Shown here in pieces: positions 24,601 to 39,600 of a stretch of 64,000 bases of DNA (its first letter is position 1; the number at the start of each line of letters is the position of its first letter). The notes below the pieces were generated by a model. That model was not told where the DNA came from, ran no database searches, and saw only the letters and a list, made by a program, of their open reading frames with translations. A program made the translations under genes and the position numbers. The stretch is from Perognathus longimembris pacificus (Eukaryota > Chordata > Mammalia > Rodentia > Heteromyidae), in assembly GCF_023159225.1 (NCBI RefSeq), contig NC_063181.1, forward strand, positions 19,246,073 to 19,310,072, given 5' to 3'.

Positions 24601-27600
24601 CATTTCCATCCACACAAAAATGGAATATTTGAATTCCTTTTTTTAAAGAAAGTATTCAAATGATAAGCAAACGTCAAAAATAGAAACATCAACAATAGCT
24701 AGTGTCTGAGACTGGGATACATCAGATTTTTTCTAAACCTTCCCATATATCTTTTAGTAGACATGGCAATTTTATCCACTCATGTTTAAATGTACCTCAT
24801 TGCAGATAATTAGAAAAATAAGAGAGAGGGATGTTAAAGATTTTACACATGGTTGAGTAGAATTTTTTTTTCTTTTTGCCAAGAAATCTTGAGAAAGGTT
24901 AACTGATATGGCCATGGTATGTGCAGACTAAGAGTCTGTGCTTTAAAACAGTATATCAGAAATAAGGGAAGAGAGATTTGTTCAAGCTTACACATGTTTA
25001 CTCAAGACTTGTGCAAAATCCTGAGGATATCAGCTAAACAGGAGTTACTTATACAGGTAGACAAGAAATACAAAACAGACAAATAATTCAGCATAGTAAG
25101 GGTTTAGAAAACACTACACTCAGTGTGTTGAGCAGATAGCTTCAAGGTTGTTTAGCTCCCCAGTTAGGGAAACATTAAAACCTGAGAGAATTATAGACTA
25201 TATATGTGTACAATAGAATTTCTTTACAAAAGCACGCTTTGTGTGGTTTGTAAGTGTCCCACTAACCAGAAAGGTTTGAAGGGCCATCCTCTGAGGCTTT
25301 TCTTTTTTTTTTTTAAGTAATTGTGAGATTTTCCATATTTTCAGCTCTTGACAATTTCTAAGAGTTGGCAATAGACTTGAAAGTGTAGACATCTCCTCCA
25401 GAGTAACTATACTTTATGAGATGATTCCTGAAAGGGGGGGGGCAGAATGTTGAAATTTACCTTTCAGTGTAGGTCATGTAGAGGAAGGCCTATAGAGTTC
25501 TTATACATGGTTTCAAATTCCCCATCTTGTAGGTTTATTCCACATACTCCTAAGGCTGGTCCTTGCAGACTCATTTACCACATAACTAGACATTCCTGGG
25601 GAAAATCTAGGATTAAAAACCAGGATAAGCTTGGTCTCAATCTTTTCTTGGTAGACATTATTAGTTAGTTGTTCTGGGCTTTTAATATTAGAGCAAAAAT
25701 AAGTTTCCTTCAATTGATAACTTCTGAACTGTTCATTATCTAGTGATTTAAGATTAACTGGTACCAAAATTTAACATGAATTTTACTTGGGTTTTAGTTC
25801 TCAGATTACTGCCCCGCCCCCCAAATGATAGTTTGCCAAGTCAAATTTCAGTGCTTTGATAAAGGAGCAATTGATTGTTGTTGTAGACTAGAACATATTC
25901 CTAAGAAACTAGCTGGATTTTCAGAACCCATGGGATCAAATTGAAAGTCAAAAAAGGCGGTAAACATAAATAGAAATACTTTCACTTGGATTAAGGCCAT
26001 GAACTCCAGAGTTTTGGCAGCCATAACTAGAATACTTAAAGTCCTATCGGGTGAGATTTCCATGAAGGCTTTTTTTTTTTTAAATAGATCTGCCTTCGTA
26101 GAACCCAATTGCTACAGTGAAACCAGAAATATCATTTATGTGAGGCCATATGATGAGACTGGAGTAATATTTATATGCTACATATAGCTTGATAGTATCC
26201 AGAATAGTTGAGCCTGCATTTCTTTCTTTTGGTGAACTTGGTTCCTACTTTACTCAAGAAAAGTAAATCAATTACAGGAGAATTTTTGCCACAGCTATAC
26301 CTGCAACATGTATTCTGCCTTTGTTCCTGGGACTATTGATGGACTACTCATATTTCTATCAAGACTCACAACTACAGTGTTCTTTTAACCATTCCTTCTT
26401 GCCCATTAAAGGCACTTCTGTAATTCTTCTCTGTAACCTGTATGATTCGTGTTTTCTTCTCTACTGAATCATTCCTGTCAACATAGGAACATGCCCCTTT
26501 GGTTACTCATTTCCTCCATTTATTTCTTTCATTCAGTATTGTATCTTCACATTTTCTTTTGCCAATGATTCCTCTTCTCTGTCTCTCTAGCCCACTCCAT
26601 CCAGGATTTTATCCCCACACACTTGTCATTAATTGCCATCTCATTGCTGGATCCAGTATTTAAATCTGTCTTCATCTTATTTGATGTGTCAGCAGCCCTT
26701 GGCATGCCCTCTTCCTCAAAATGCAGTTTTCCTTTGCTTCTAGGAAGTCACATTGACTTGATTTTGCTCTGACCTCGCTAGCTGCCTTCTCCATCACCTT
26801 TTCAGGCTCTTCCACTAATTCCCAGCAACAGAACACTGTGGTGTTTCAGACCTCAGTTCTTGTGTCCTTTCCCTTTATCTGTACATACTTCATTGCTTAT
26901 CTCATCTAACATCACAGCTTCAGACACAATTTCTTTGCTAATTATTGGATAATTTGGCATCTTCAGTGTAGACATCTCTTCTCTCCAAAACATTAGACTC
27001 CTATCGCCTGATTACTTGATGTGTTTCTAATGGTCATTTCAACCTTACTACAAACTTATTTATCCCTTCCCAATGTGTTCTACTGAACACATGTCTTTTT
27101 CACCTCAGTATTTTCTAAGTAGATATGTTCTTAGCAAATGCCTTAGTTGAACAGAGTTAATATGAGACAATGGGGACTTTTTACTCTTTTATTAGGTGTT
27201 GAGATGGCACAGTTTATTTGCATATTACCCTTATAAAACATGGTAAAGTTAGAATGGGGAAAAGACAAGAAGGTTAGGCAGGGAGTAGGAGGAAAGTATA
27301 GGACAGCAATCTAATCATGTGACTTCTCATTTCATGAGAAGGGATGAAGTAGTGAGGCTTAGGGCCTTTAGTGCCTTATGGTAAGGTAGTTGACAAAAAA
27401 AATATTAGCGAATCAGACAAAAATCAGACAAATTAATTTACTTTATTGCTATTATAGAGGTGATGTACAGAGGGATTACAATTGCACAAGGCAGGTAATG
27501 AGTATGTTTCCTTTTCTACAGCCTCTCCTGTTCCCTCATTCTCTCCCAGTCCCTCCCCCCATCTCCACCCACATGTGTGGTTCACTTTCATCAAGTGTCC

Positions 27601-30600
27601 GCTGAGCTCCACGGCTGCACTTTTTTGCCCTTTTCCCCTAGAGTTCTGTATCCTACCCCCAACCCTTTTGAAGAAGACACATGCTTGAATATCCATACAT
27701 AAGATAAAAAAAGACAGAATCATCAAAAACTAAAAACTGAAAAAAAGAAGAGGTCTTTTGTTTCCATAGCTTAGAATTCATTTCAGTATGTATATTACTT
27801 TTTACATATATGAAAAGAGACTTAAGCAATTCACCTTTCTGTTTCTGTCCTAAGAGTATCCTCTTTGGGTATCACTGTGTATGAGTGCCTAGAATCCTGG
27901 ATAATTTATCAGATCTCAGTGTATTTTAGATCCAATTTCCTTATATCAGAGAAAAAATGTGCCATTTGTCTCTCTGAGCTTGGCTTACCTCCCTTAACAT
28001 GATTTTTTTTTCTAGTTGCATCCATTTTCCTGCAAATGACATTATGACTCTGTAACATCCTATTGTGTATAGGTACCACATTTTTTGCATCCACTCATCT
28101 GTTGTGGGGCATCTGGGCTGTTTCCATACCTTAACTATTATGAATACTGCAGCAGTAAACATGAATAGGCAAGTGGCTTTATCATATCCTGGCTCTAGAT
28201 GTTCAGGATAGATGCCCGGGAGTGGTATGGCTGGGTTGTAGGAAAGGTTTATGTTTAGTTTTTTGAGGAACCTCCAGATGCTGTTCAGAATGGTACTACT
28301 TAACAGTCCCACCAACAGTGCAGTAGGGTTCCTTTTTTTTTTCCCACATCCCCACTAACATTTGTTGTTCAAATTCACAGGTCTGGCAAATCTTACTGGG
28401 ATGAAATGGAATGTCAGAGTTGTTGTGATTTGCATTTACTTTATGGCCAGGGATGATGAGCATTTCCCCATGTGTTTCTTTGCCATTCTTACCTCTTCTT
28501 CTGAGAAGTATGTGCTTAGCTCCTTTGCCCATTTAATGATTGGTTTATTAGGTTTGGGAGGGGTTAGTTCCTTGGTCTCCTTGTATACATTGGATTTTAG
28601 GACTTTGTCTGATATGTTGCTGGTAAAGATCGTCTCCCAGGTTGTTGGCTATCTTTCTAGTTCAGTAACTATGTCTTCAGCTGTACAGAAACTTTTTATT
28701 TTGTTCTAGTCCTATTTTTCAAGTTTCTCTCCTATCTGTTGTGCCCCTGGGACTCTAGTCAAGAAGTTTCTATTTAGACTTATAAGTTCTAATGCTTCTA
28801 CTCTCTCTTGTAGTAGTTTCACAGTTTGGGGTCTGATGTTGAGGTCTTTGATCCACTTATTATTGATATTAGTGCACGGTGACAATCATCTACTTTTAGT
28901 TTTCTGTATATGGTTGCTCTATTTTCCCAACATCATTTGTTGAAGAGGCTGTTTTTCTTTGTTTTAGTTTTTTTTTTTTTTCCAACTCTATGTCTTTGGC
29001 TCTCTTTTGATAAATCTTGAGTTTGGGATTTGACTTATAAAAGTAGAGGAGCATGAGATATTAAATCACAGGGATGTCATTAGTAGCTAATTTCTTTCTA
29101 AACAGGCAAATTTGTGGGGTGTATGTGTGTGTGTGTGAGTGTGCATGTGTGTGTATTTCAAATGGGGTAAAATGGTTTAAAGCACTTGCTAATATAAAGG
29201 AGTGGGTAAGTATATGACACTGTTGGCATTTGAATGGCAGAGGAAGAAGCTCTGAGCCATTAAACTTGAAAAGGAAATAAAAACTCAAAACAATGGTAAG
29301 ACTGAGAGTGCAAAAAGTATTAAACCTTGTCTACATGGAGCCAAAGGTTATTCATAATAGACCCATATCTGCTCTTTATATCTCATCATCTTAAAACTGC
29401 CCTAGTTGGTGTATAAGAACTTTTCACATATTAATTGGTTGTTATGGAAACCTACTTTGAAACCTGCTATTGTAACACATACTTGGCTTGAAGTGTGGAT
29501 AAGTGCCTTAAAGTCACCTGTAAGTCAGCAAAGCAGCCATTCTTGTTTCCTAGCAGTTTCATTTATAACAAGGCTGACATGAAAGCATATATATAAATAT
29601 ATAATATATTATATAATGTATATTATATAACATATGTAAAATATGCAATATATTTATATATACTTATTTATTTTTTTCACATAGTTCTTAAGCCTGCTTT
29701 ACAGGTACTTGATAATTATTGATAAGCCTTTCAGTTTGTTCAAGAAAGAGAATTTAGTGGTAAAAGTTCTGAGGACATAGTGGCATATGTACCTGTGATT
29801 CCTGGTAGTAGAACCTCCCACAAGTGTTTTTGATTTCTGCAGTACTGGAGGGATATTGTTGTTGATTATTCTTCTATGTGTTGTACCTATCACTCTAAGC
29901 CTATAATTCATGTTCTGTGCTAACTTTGCAAAGGAAGAATGTGAAGTTATTTAAAATTGCCTGGATTTTAGGCATTAGAGGTAGCCATTACAGCCTTGAA
30001 TGGTTGCAGTTGGAAAATATCTGTTCTCAGTTATTTTTTAATCACCTTATTCTCTCCAAATTAAATACTTTGGTATATTTTTCAACAAAGATCAGTTTAG
30101 GAAAAGACAGATTAGAATGAAAATCTCCTTACGCATTTAGAATGCACATGTTTGTAAATCATTGAAAAATATCATTGCACTTGAAATAGAAGAAAATGTC
30201 TGGGTTTTTTTGTTGTTGTTGTTGCCAGTCATGGGAACTCAGGGCCTGAACACTGTCCCTGGCTTCTTTTTGCTAGCACTCTGCTACTTGAGCCACAGTG
30301 CCACTTCCGGCCATTTTATATATTTGTGGTGCTGAGGAATCGAAGCCAGGGCTTCATGTATACAAGGCAAGCACTGTTGCCACTAGGCCATATTCCCAGC
30401 CTCAAAATGTCTGTTTTTTATGTTTATACGCTCCTTGATTTTCTTAGAGTATTTAATAGTATATTGTAATTCTAACAATATATTCTTTGTTTTACTAGGC
30501 TGATAAGTAAAGAAAAATCAGCTTACTTCTCCTTTATTTTGAACATTATGATTGGAGAAGGGCAGTTCTTGAATCCGATTCCTGTCCTCAGGCAGTCCCA

Positions 30601-33600
30601 AGCTTGCTTTGTGATGTGCTCGGCCACAGGACCATGCAGATTGAAGTGCTTTCATTCCTTGAGTGCCTGTGTGATAAAAGTTAACTTCAAGGCCCTCTTT
30701 GATGCTTTGAAAGGTTCTCACGTGCATTTTCGTTGTTTTTAAACTTTTATTCCTTTCTTGCTTAAAAATCCATCCATGTTAAAGCTCTCTGCCCCCTTCC
30801 CCTCCCTCTCCCTGATTTTGCCCATCATTTCCTGAGGATTTTATCAGAAAACATTTTTAGAGAACTTGAGTACACCTCTAAAAACAGAACGCTCTGTATA
30901 CCAATTCTAGTTTTGTAGCAATCACATTGTTTTTCTGTGTTTGTTTCCCTATGCACAAAACTGTAAGGTCCTGGGGAAAAACTCACTGTGATTGCCAGTT
31001 ACTTTTTTTTTTCCCTCAATTTACAATTTTTGGCCATTTTCTTTTTTAAATTACTGCATAGTAATTTGTCAAAATATCTGCAAACAGCTGATTTACATTA
31101 CTTGACTTGTTGGAGATTATTCTTCTCATTGAAACGCACCTGTGCATAAAGTATTATAAATATGCTTAAGAATTAAATTATAATTTTGTTTAGAATTTGT
31201 GTGAATGTGTGTTTATGTGTGTTGTGTTTTCTCCTAGGCTGATGTACTGAATAATAGTGATTCCAGCTGGAATTTCTTGAGACTGTTTCATGGTTATGTT
31301 TACAGTGGTGTGGAAACTTTGGGGAAAGAGCTTTTTATGTACTTTGGCCCAAAAGCTTTACGGTAAGATAAACCTATGTAATACATCTTATCTCTCAAGG
31401 TTTAAAAATGCTTTAAATAGCTTTTTTTTTGTAGTTTGCTGAGTGTCATATTTAATCATGTAGAAATACTTCATTTAAGAGAGAGCTAACATAAGAGGTT
31501 GAGATTCTGTCATGGTTAGCAATAAACCAGAAGAAAAATAAATTGTGATGTCATCATCACTTAGATGTTGGCCAATTATTTCTCTTTAAAAAATAGTCTA
31601 GGAAGGTTTCCCAGAATGCTTCAGAGCAGTGCATCTCTATTTGCCATTCCCCAAATTTCTTACACTTACTCTTACCTCCTGTTGTCAGCCAGTGTTCATT
31701 GTATTCAGTGACATTAATTACCTTCTACTTATGACAAGTCTATAATGGCTTGTTTAACAGATCACTGGATTTGTACCTTTTTCTGCCTTCTTTCTTTCTC
31801 TGAAATCTTGAACAGAACTTGGAGACTTGGAGAACTCAAAAGTAAGAGTTGCTCCATTATTTTAGAGTTCTTATGGAAATTCATGTCTAATGTGCTGATT
31901 TCAAAAGATCCTTTCCATTGACTTAAGGACAAGAAACACCAAAATTTATGCAACTGAAGTGTGTCCATCTATTTAATTTGTGCAAAAAAAGAAAAGTGTC
32001 AGTTAACATATCTATCAAATCTCGTGTGTTTTCTACCTGAGCTTTTTTGCAAACTGTATACATGAGTTCCCTTCCTTTGAATCTTACTTTATGTTTCTTT
32101 AAAATATGGGACATTTATCACCTTCAAGAAAGACACAGATTTTTAAGTGAAGGTGGCTTGGAGAGCACTTAAAAAGAGAGAATTTGACTTTGATTATTTT
32201 ATATTGCATCTCATCTACCACATACTTAGAGCACTTCTGGTTTATGTAATGGCTTTTCCTTTGAGGTGGTCTCTCTTCACTGTCAGCAGCTTCTGTCCTT
32301 GGACAACATTGCCACTTCATGGATTTTCTTAGCCTGGAATAGATAACATCAGCATATGCTTGTTGGTTCATGCAGTAATGATATATTGCAGGTTACATTA
32401 CTGGTGTAATTGATTGATGTGATTGAAAACTCTTAGCTCTACCTCTGGACAGAGTAGTACACAATGGAATCCACGCACGAGAGTTGCAAGCATTGCTCTG
32501 TTATTGATTCTCTGGTGTTCAGGGCAGATTTATTTCTATAGGATGAGAGGGAGGTTTTTATCAAGTGTTTCCCAGCAGACTGATAAGGAGGGAATCATTT
32601 CTCAGTGCAATGCTGTCACTAAGTGTTCCGTGAAGTTCTAACAAGGGCAATCACTTCTTCAAATTGCATGTTCTAGGACCATCCCTGGAGAGTACCTAAC
32701 TTAGTACATGGGAGGGGGAGAGAGAGGGGGAATTTGCACTGGCTTGCTTCCTTCTAATTTCCTGCAGACTTAACAAGTATTAAATGTATCTGGTCAAGGT
32801 CAGGGGCAGTCATCTATTGGGGTTTGTACTCAACAACCTAAAAATTAGCTGTGTCTCCTTTCAAAATTTAGCATAATGTTTTTGTTTAGTTCAGTTTTGT
32901 TTTTTTATATTCACTTCGTAGGGGAGTAGATGACTCAGTCAAAGTACTGTGATCTGTGTGTGAGAATGATGCTCTGTAAACCTGAGAGAGAAGTACTGTT
33001 TTCATTGATGACTTGCATTGTTCTCTATCGCAGTACTGGTCTGTATGTTAGAGCGCATATAACAAGTGCTTATTAACAATTCATACTTTTCCTCCATACC
33101 TAGCTGTTTGTGATCCAAATTGCTACCGAATTTCAGTTGTAATGCTTGTGTATAATGAATCTCTAAGGATTTGTTTATTTACAAAGGTAGAACACCCACT
33201 GTATACTAATGCACACTAGTCAACTATAAGGTAATCTGCCATGAAAGAGCTATACTTCCAGAAAAATCCAAACTGAAGAGTAATATGGATTTTATTTCTG
33301 ATAATAAATTTATTTCTGCTAGGAAAGGTTGTGTCCAAAGACTCTTAATAGTGCCATAAAATACTAAAAATTAATTTTGATATTCATTTACTTAAATGCC
33401 TTGTTGAAATGCTATGTGATTAATACCTGTACTTTTATCACATTTTACAGTAGCTGAAAGAGGGCAAAAAGGATTTTTCCTTATATATAATCACTATAGA
33501 AAACTGAAAAATAATGAAATATATAAAATAACACATTCATCATCACACTACTGAATGCACTTACTATGGTTTCATACCTTGCCAGAATAGTATATGCATA

Positions 33601-36600
33601 TATTGGTATGTATATTCACCCAGACAAAAGCACTCAGTAAGCTTTCAAGTTCAATAAAAATTGACAGAGCTGTTACATTTTCTTGGACTAATATTGAAAA
33701 TATAAATGTATATTAGTGGATATCTTTTCCTAAAACACTTTGCTATTTCCAATTTGTGATATCATGACTTGTGGAAATTAGCCTCATTGACCAGAAAGTT
33801 TGATATTTGGTTCCTATAATCAATTTTGTAGTTTCTTGGAATTTACCCTCTAAGATAATAAACAAGAGGTAATGTAACTGTTCCTTTTAGTTTGTTAAGA
33901 TGACTTTGTGGAATTAATTATAACTGCTTCTGAAAGGCTTTAGAGGCATATAGTTTTTAATCTGTCTCCTACATGGTGGAAGAAGCTGAAACATGTTGCA
34001 CTTTAGAGAAATAAATATCTTCTATTCAGTGTTCTCATTTGGCTTTTGACAACAGTGCTACTCCTTCAACCTAGTAACTTGTCCCTAATAACCAGGTGCA
34101 AACATCTTCAGGGTTCTTTTGAATATGAAACTTTGATACATTTATGTTAGAAACTGTTAATTTTTTATTGGACTATGTGCATTTATATGATTGAGTTGTA
34201 AGTCTTCTTATATATTCTTGGTGTCTTTTACCAGATTCATGGTTTTGTTTTGTTTCATTTTTTTTGTCAGTTGTGGGGCTTGAATTCAGGGCCTGGGCTC
34301 TGTCCCTGAGCTCTTTTGCTCAATGCTAGCTTTCTCCTACTTTGAGCCACAGCACCACTTCCAGTTTGCCCGGGGTTAATTGGAGATAAGAGTATCATGT
34401 ACTTTTCTGCCCAGGCTAGCTTGGAACCATGATCCTCAGATCTCATCCTCCTGAATAGCTAGGGTTATGGATATGAGGCACCAGCATTCAGCTGGGTCCT
34501 TGTTTTGCAGGTATCACCGACTTATTATTTCTTCATTTTCTTCAGCATGTCTTTTGAAGATTAGTCGCTTATAATACTGTGAATTCTCGTTTAATAAATT
34601 TTTCTTTCCCGGTTCATACTTTTTTATGAACAGTTCACACATTTTCTCCCCTTACTTTCTTCTGGGAATTTTATTGAGCTGTTAGCTCTTGTGTTTGGGG
34701 TTTTGGTCCATTTTTTATTCATTTGTGCATACAAAACAAGGCAAATACTTAGGCTTTGTTTTCTTTAAAAAAAAGAAGTGCCTTTTTCCCCTGTGTGTAT
34801 CTAATTATTTCAGCACTTTTTTGTGAGCTAATCCTTTCTTCACTGAATTTTTTTGCAACCTGGTTGAAGATTGACTATATTTGGATCTGTTTCTGACATC
34901 ACCATGTTTTTATTCACTGTTTGTTTTGAGGGCACTAGAATTTGAGAGCAGGACTTCATCTGTCATGATCCTCTTGAGCCATGCCTCCAGCCTTATCTGC
35001 CATTATTTTTAGCATAACATTTCACATCCCACACTTGAGTTGAAGTCCTCCTGCATTTGTAGTCTTCCCATCCTTTCTTTGTGGTATCACAGGCAAGCAC
35101 CACAGTATCCACCTTCCCTTTTTCTTTATAGAGATGGAGTCTCATGGGCTTTTCTACTTAGCATGGCTGCAACCATGATCCTCGAATCTAAGCCTCCCAT
35201 GTTATTGGGAAGACAGGTGTGCCCCATGGTGTCTGGCTCTGGGTTGAATTATATTTATTGCAGCATACACTCCACAGTGCTGCTAAGGTACAGTGGCAGC
35301 CAGCTGGGTGAGGAGTACCTAGCACAACACTCATGGTGCCTCTCCAGTTGTAACACCCACCCTCTCTAAAGCATTAACCTTCAGTGCTGCTTTCCACAGA
35401 ACCACTAATGTTTGGACACCATCAGCTAAACAAAAGCAACTCTCCTGTCCATATTCCTCCTTTACTCCATCTGACTGCCTCAAGAACAGGAGGGTTTTGT
35501 ATTCTTGTTGTTTCCCGCCCCCTCCGTGTTCTGGGGCTTGAACTCAGCCTGGGTGCTGTCCCTGAGCTTCTTTTGCTCAAGGTGAGCACTCTATCACTTG
35601 AGCCACAGTGCCACTCTTAAGATCATATGACCATTTTAAAGGCGGTTCTCAGGAGTGGTGAACTGGTGGCTCATGCCTGTAATCCCAGTAATTTAGTTAG
35701 GGTGATATCTGAGAATCACCGTTAGGAGCCAGCCTGGGCAGGAAAGTCCATGAGATTCTTATCTCTAATAAGTTACCCCCCAAAGCTGCTGAATGTAGAG
35801 CTGTGGCTCAAGTGGTAGACCACTTTGAGCCAAGTTGCTAAGGGACAATGTCCAGGCTGTTCAAGCCCCACGACCTGAACAAGAAGAACAAGAAGAACAG
35901 GAAGAACAGGAGGAGGAGGAACCAGGAGGGAGAGGGGGAGGAGGAAGGGGAGGAGGGGGAGGAGGGGAAGGTGGGGAAGGAGGGAAAAGACATTTGTTAA
36001 GAGTTAAATTGCCAGGAGTTTTCGTTTTTGAATCCCAGACTCAAAGCATAAGTAGCCAATGTGCTAACAACCAAAGCTGAATCCAGCTGAGAATGAGTTC
36101 ATTCTTTTCTTGTGTGGATCAGAGGCTCTGGATCAGAGGAAAGAATGGAGGCCAGTCCAGCTTTGGACTAACACATGTCTTTGAACCTGGCAACTGCAAC
36201 TAGAATTTTCAGGCAGTGTTGCTATTATGCCCATATATGGACTTAGGTGACCATTAGTATCATACGTTGAAGTTTATGGAAATTCAAAGTTGAAGATCTA
36301 ATCAGGAATTCTTTAGCTGGGTTAATTGTGAGAGAAAAACTAATGTAAAATGGACCTTTGTGCTCAGGGATTAAAAAAATCAACATGAGATTTGTTTTAT
36401 TAATATAGATCTTCACATTGAATAGTTCTTGATACTGATATATTCTTCCTTTCAGATGACAGCTACTTAACAGTAACCTTACATGATATATTAGTTTAAA
36501 TTGGGGGCTCAGTCTTCATATTTTACTTGTTGCACAATTTAAATTAAGCAGAATCAAGATAAAACAGTTACTTCATTCACATTGCCCCTGAAATCAAATA

Positions 36601-39600
36601 GATAATTGAATAAATAAATCACTTTTTGTGTTTATAGTTTATATGGAGGTTGCTCCTGCATTTGTGTTGGGCCTTAACCTTTGAAATTTTTGATGCAGAT
36701 GTGGTTTCATTGTGGAAGTGATTTAGAATCCACTTTATGAGCCATAGCTGAAAAGATTTTAGATATGATGGCTTCTGGGCATGACAGTTGTACACCTTTC
36801 ACTGGGGCTGAACCTACACGAGCTAAATTATGGAGTACTTACAGGCACACATTTTTCCTGTCAAGAACTATGGGGCATGTAAAATGCACTTATGATTGAT
36901 AGTAGGGCACCCAGAGTTTAAAACCCACATTTTTAAAGTTAGACTGGTTAACCTTGTACAATACTATAACTTGGCACTGTGAAATTAGAAGAACAGAGCA
37001 GTAACATTGCTGCCAAAAGAACTATATTTATTAACTCAACAAAGCTATAAGGAGATGAATTTGAAAAGCAGAACACTATATTTTATCTTGAGAATCATTT
37101 TTGATCTTCATCATGAGCGGTCTCACAAAATCACTTTTTCTTCTTACTGGACTTGCTAATCAATCCTACAAAATCTGAAGGGTTATGAATTTTTCATCAC
37201 TGCCTTGTAACTTTAAAGTTGACTGTAAATATTTATAAATCCCTTCTTCCCAATACATATAAAGGTAAACGAAAATGAAAGAATTGAAAACAATAGTAGT
37301 TTGACTTGTTCTCTCCGTGTGTTTTTCTGTTATATATAGACACACAAAAATTTTTGCAAGAAATTGTTTTATTGCTTATCCCAAAGCAGTAGGGAAGAAA
37401 AGAACATCATGTACTGTATGGTTCAATTCATGCTGAAGTGAAATAAGGAATTTGAGTGTTAGTGGCTTTGTAGAATGTTTAAACACAAACTATAAGCAAT
37501 TTACATTTAGTGTTATCACAAGCTTTTGAAGAAGAACTACTAGACTGTTCAGCATAAAAGATCCTCAATTTGACAAGAAAAAAAAATAACTAGGGTAGGT
37601 TTTCTCAGCTAATTGCTAAGGTTTATTATTTCTCTAGGAAGTTATTTTAGCTACATTTTTTTCTCAAAGTATCTATCCTGATTAACATTTGTTTGCTTAT
37701 AATCCACAAAAGAAAGTGAAATAAAGGGGAAATTTGATACTTGATATACTTGTACTCAAAAATGGATTTGGCTTTCTTACAGGATTCATTTTGGAATGAA
37801 GGGCTCTGTCATGATTAATCCACTTAATTATAAAACTAAAAATGGAGTTGCTCCTGTTTTTGAATTACAGCTTATGAAAGATTTGATTTGTTTCTTTGAC
37901 TCTTCAGTAGAACTCAGGTAAAAGAAATAAGTAGTTCAACTCAAAAACTGTATGACTCATATCTTCAGTTTTGTTTGAAACTTAGTTACTAAATAAATAC
38001 TTTATAACTGATAAAACTTTATTACAAGGCCATTATTGCTCACCTATATAAAGACATATGCCATGATGCACATAAAATGCTTATATTTACATTAAAGCTC
38101 ATTTTAAATGACACGGTAAACTTTATTTGTACTTAATTTGTTTTATATTCTTTTCTACAGAAACTCAGTGGAATGCCAACAGAAAACAAAGATGATGGAA
38201 GAATTAGATGTTTGTTCACCGAAATTTAGTTTCTCAAGAGCAAAAAGTGAAGTGAAGAAGCAAAGTGGTCGAATGTTATGTGATGTATTATTGGATCAGA
38301 AAGTCCTACCAGGAGTAGGGAATATCATTAAAAATGAAGCTCTCTTTGACAGTGGTCTCCATCCAGCTGTTAATGTAAATTATAAGTATTTAAAATATTT
38401 CAAATATAGTACCTAAGTTTCTTACTATTTTAAATTACATTAAAATATTTTGTTGCCTGGTTTATACTTTAACTCTATTAACTACATTATTTTTTATGTA
38501 AATCTGCTTTATATAGGTATTTTCATGATGGTTTTGGTAAAGTCTAAGTCTGTAGGAATTTAATTTTAAAAGTTCTATTAATCATTCTTCTAGATATAGG
38601 TTCTCCTTTTTTCAAAATGGAACCAAAAAAGTTCAAGTTAGCAATAATGAAATCAAATTTAAACTAAGAACATACTTTTTCAAATCAATGACACCTCTAT
38701 GGAAAGATTTGTTTTAAGAGTTCAAGATACTGTTCTCTGTGATGACTAATAACTTAACTTTATATGTGCAGCTAATCAAGTATTTAATATAAGATCATTT
38801 CCCCTTAGTGTCTGAGGTATTAAAATTATACTGGTATTTCTGGAATTTAGTTATGAACCTTATGTAAGTATGGGCCCGATTACTGAAAAAGCACAGTTTA
38901 TCATTTTAAGGCATGACCTTATATATGGAGTATATAATAAGACATAAAACTTAAGCTTGCCAAAGTTAAACAATTGGGCATTTACGAGATTTTTTAGGAC
39001 GATTATGCTAACTAGGTGATTTTCATTCTTGTAGGCACTGATAAAGTTATTGCCTATTGTGTGGATGTGTGTGTAGATGTGTTCCTACACATATATTAAA
39101 TCACTTACATATGGCAGATTAAGGCATCAGATGGGAATTCTTTTGGAACTGTCTTTGAAACTGCATGTGCCAAATAATTAATTCTGCAAGTGTAATCCTA
39201 AGATTGATGCCAGACTGTCAAAGAAAATTTTTTCAGGAAGGTCTATTTCTCAGGGTTTTTTTTTTTTTGTCTATTAACAAGTACTTTGATATTAACGAAT
39301 GTGTATAACAGCATGTCTTTCTAAAATATGATAATGACCTTCATGGTCATGTACTCCTGTGCCTGTTTTTTATTCTCACTTCTTTGTTTCAGTTTCCTTT
39401 TTAATTGTTACTTGTTTTCAAATCCATCAAGTCTGTTCCAGTAGCTGATAGACAATGCTGGGAATTTGAAGGTGTCTAATACAGAATATTTAAGAAATAC
39501 TTGAATTTAGAATTAAAATGTATAGCTACAAATTGTATTATTGTTAATACTACTACTAATTAAAAGCAAGGGTAATGCTAGTAACAAAAACTACATATAC

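Larger units (their letters stand above)
18645..31237 (+). other. NEIL3: NEIL3 intron 1
   Basis: 12.6-kb intron, GTGAGT to CTCCTAG. It holds L1, L2, MIR and SINE copies listed separately. The stretches at about 18800-20250, 21500-26550 and 29160-30190 contain no feature I can recognise apart from AT-rich tracts. Confidence 0.9.
31363..37782 (+). other. NEIL3: NEIL3 intron 2
   Basis: 6.4-kb intron, GTAAGA to TTCTTACAG. SINE copies lie between about 34245 and 35875. Elsewhere (31400-34240 and 36000-37780) I recognise nothing. Confidence 0.9.

Noticed and set aside
27941..28315. 124-aa minus-strand ORF with conserved look
   Set aside because: It is the C-terminal part of L1 ORF2, broken on both sides, and not a host gene.
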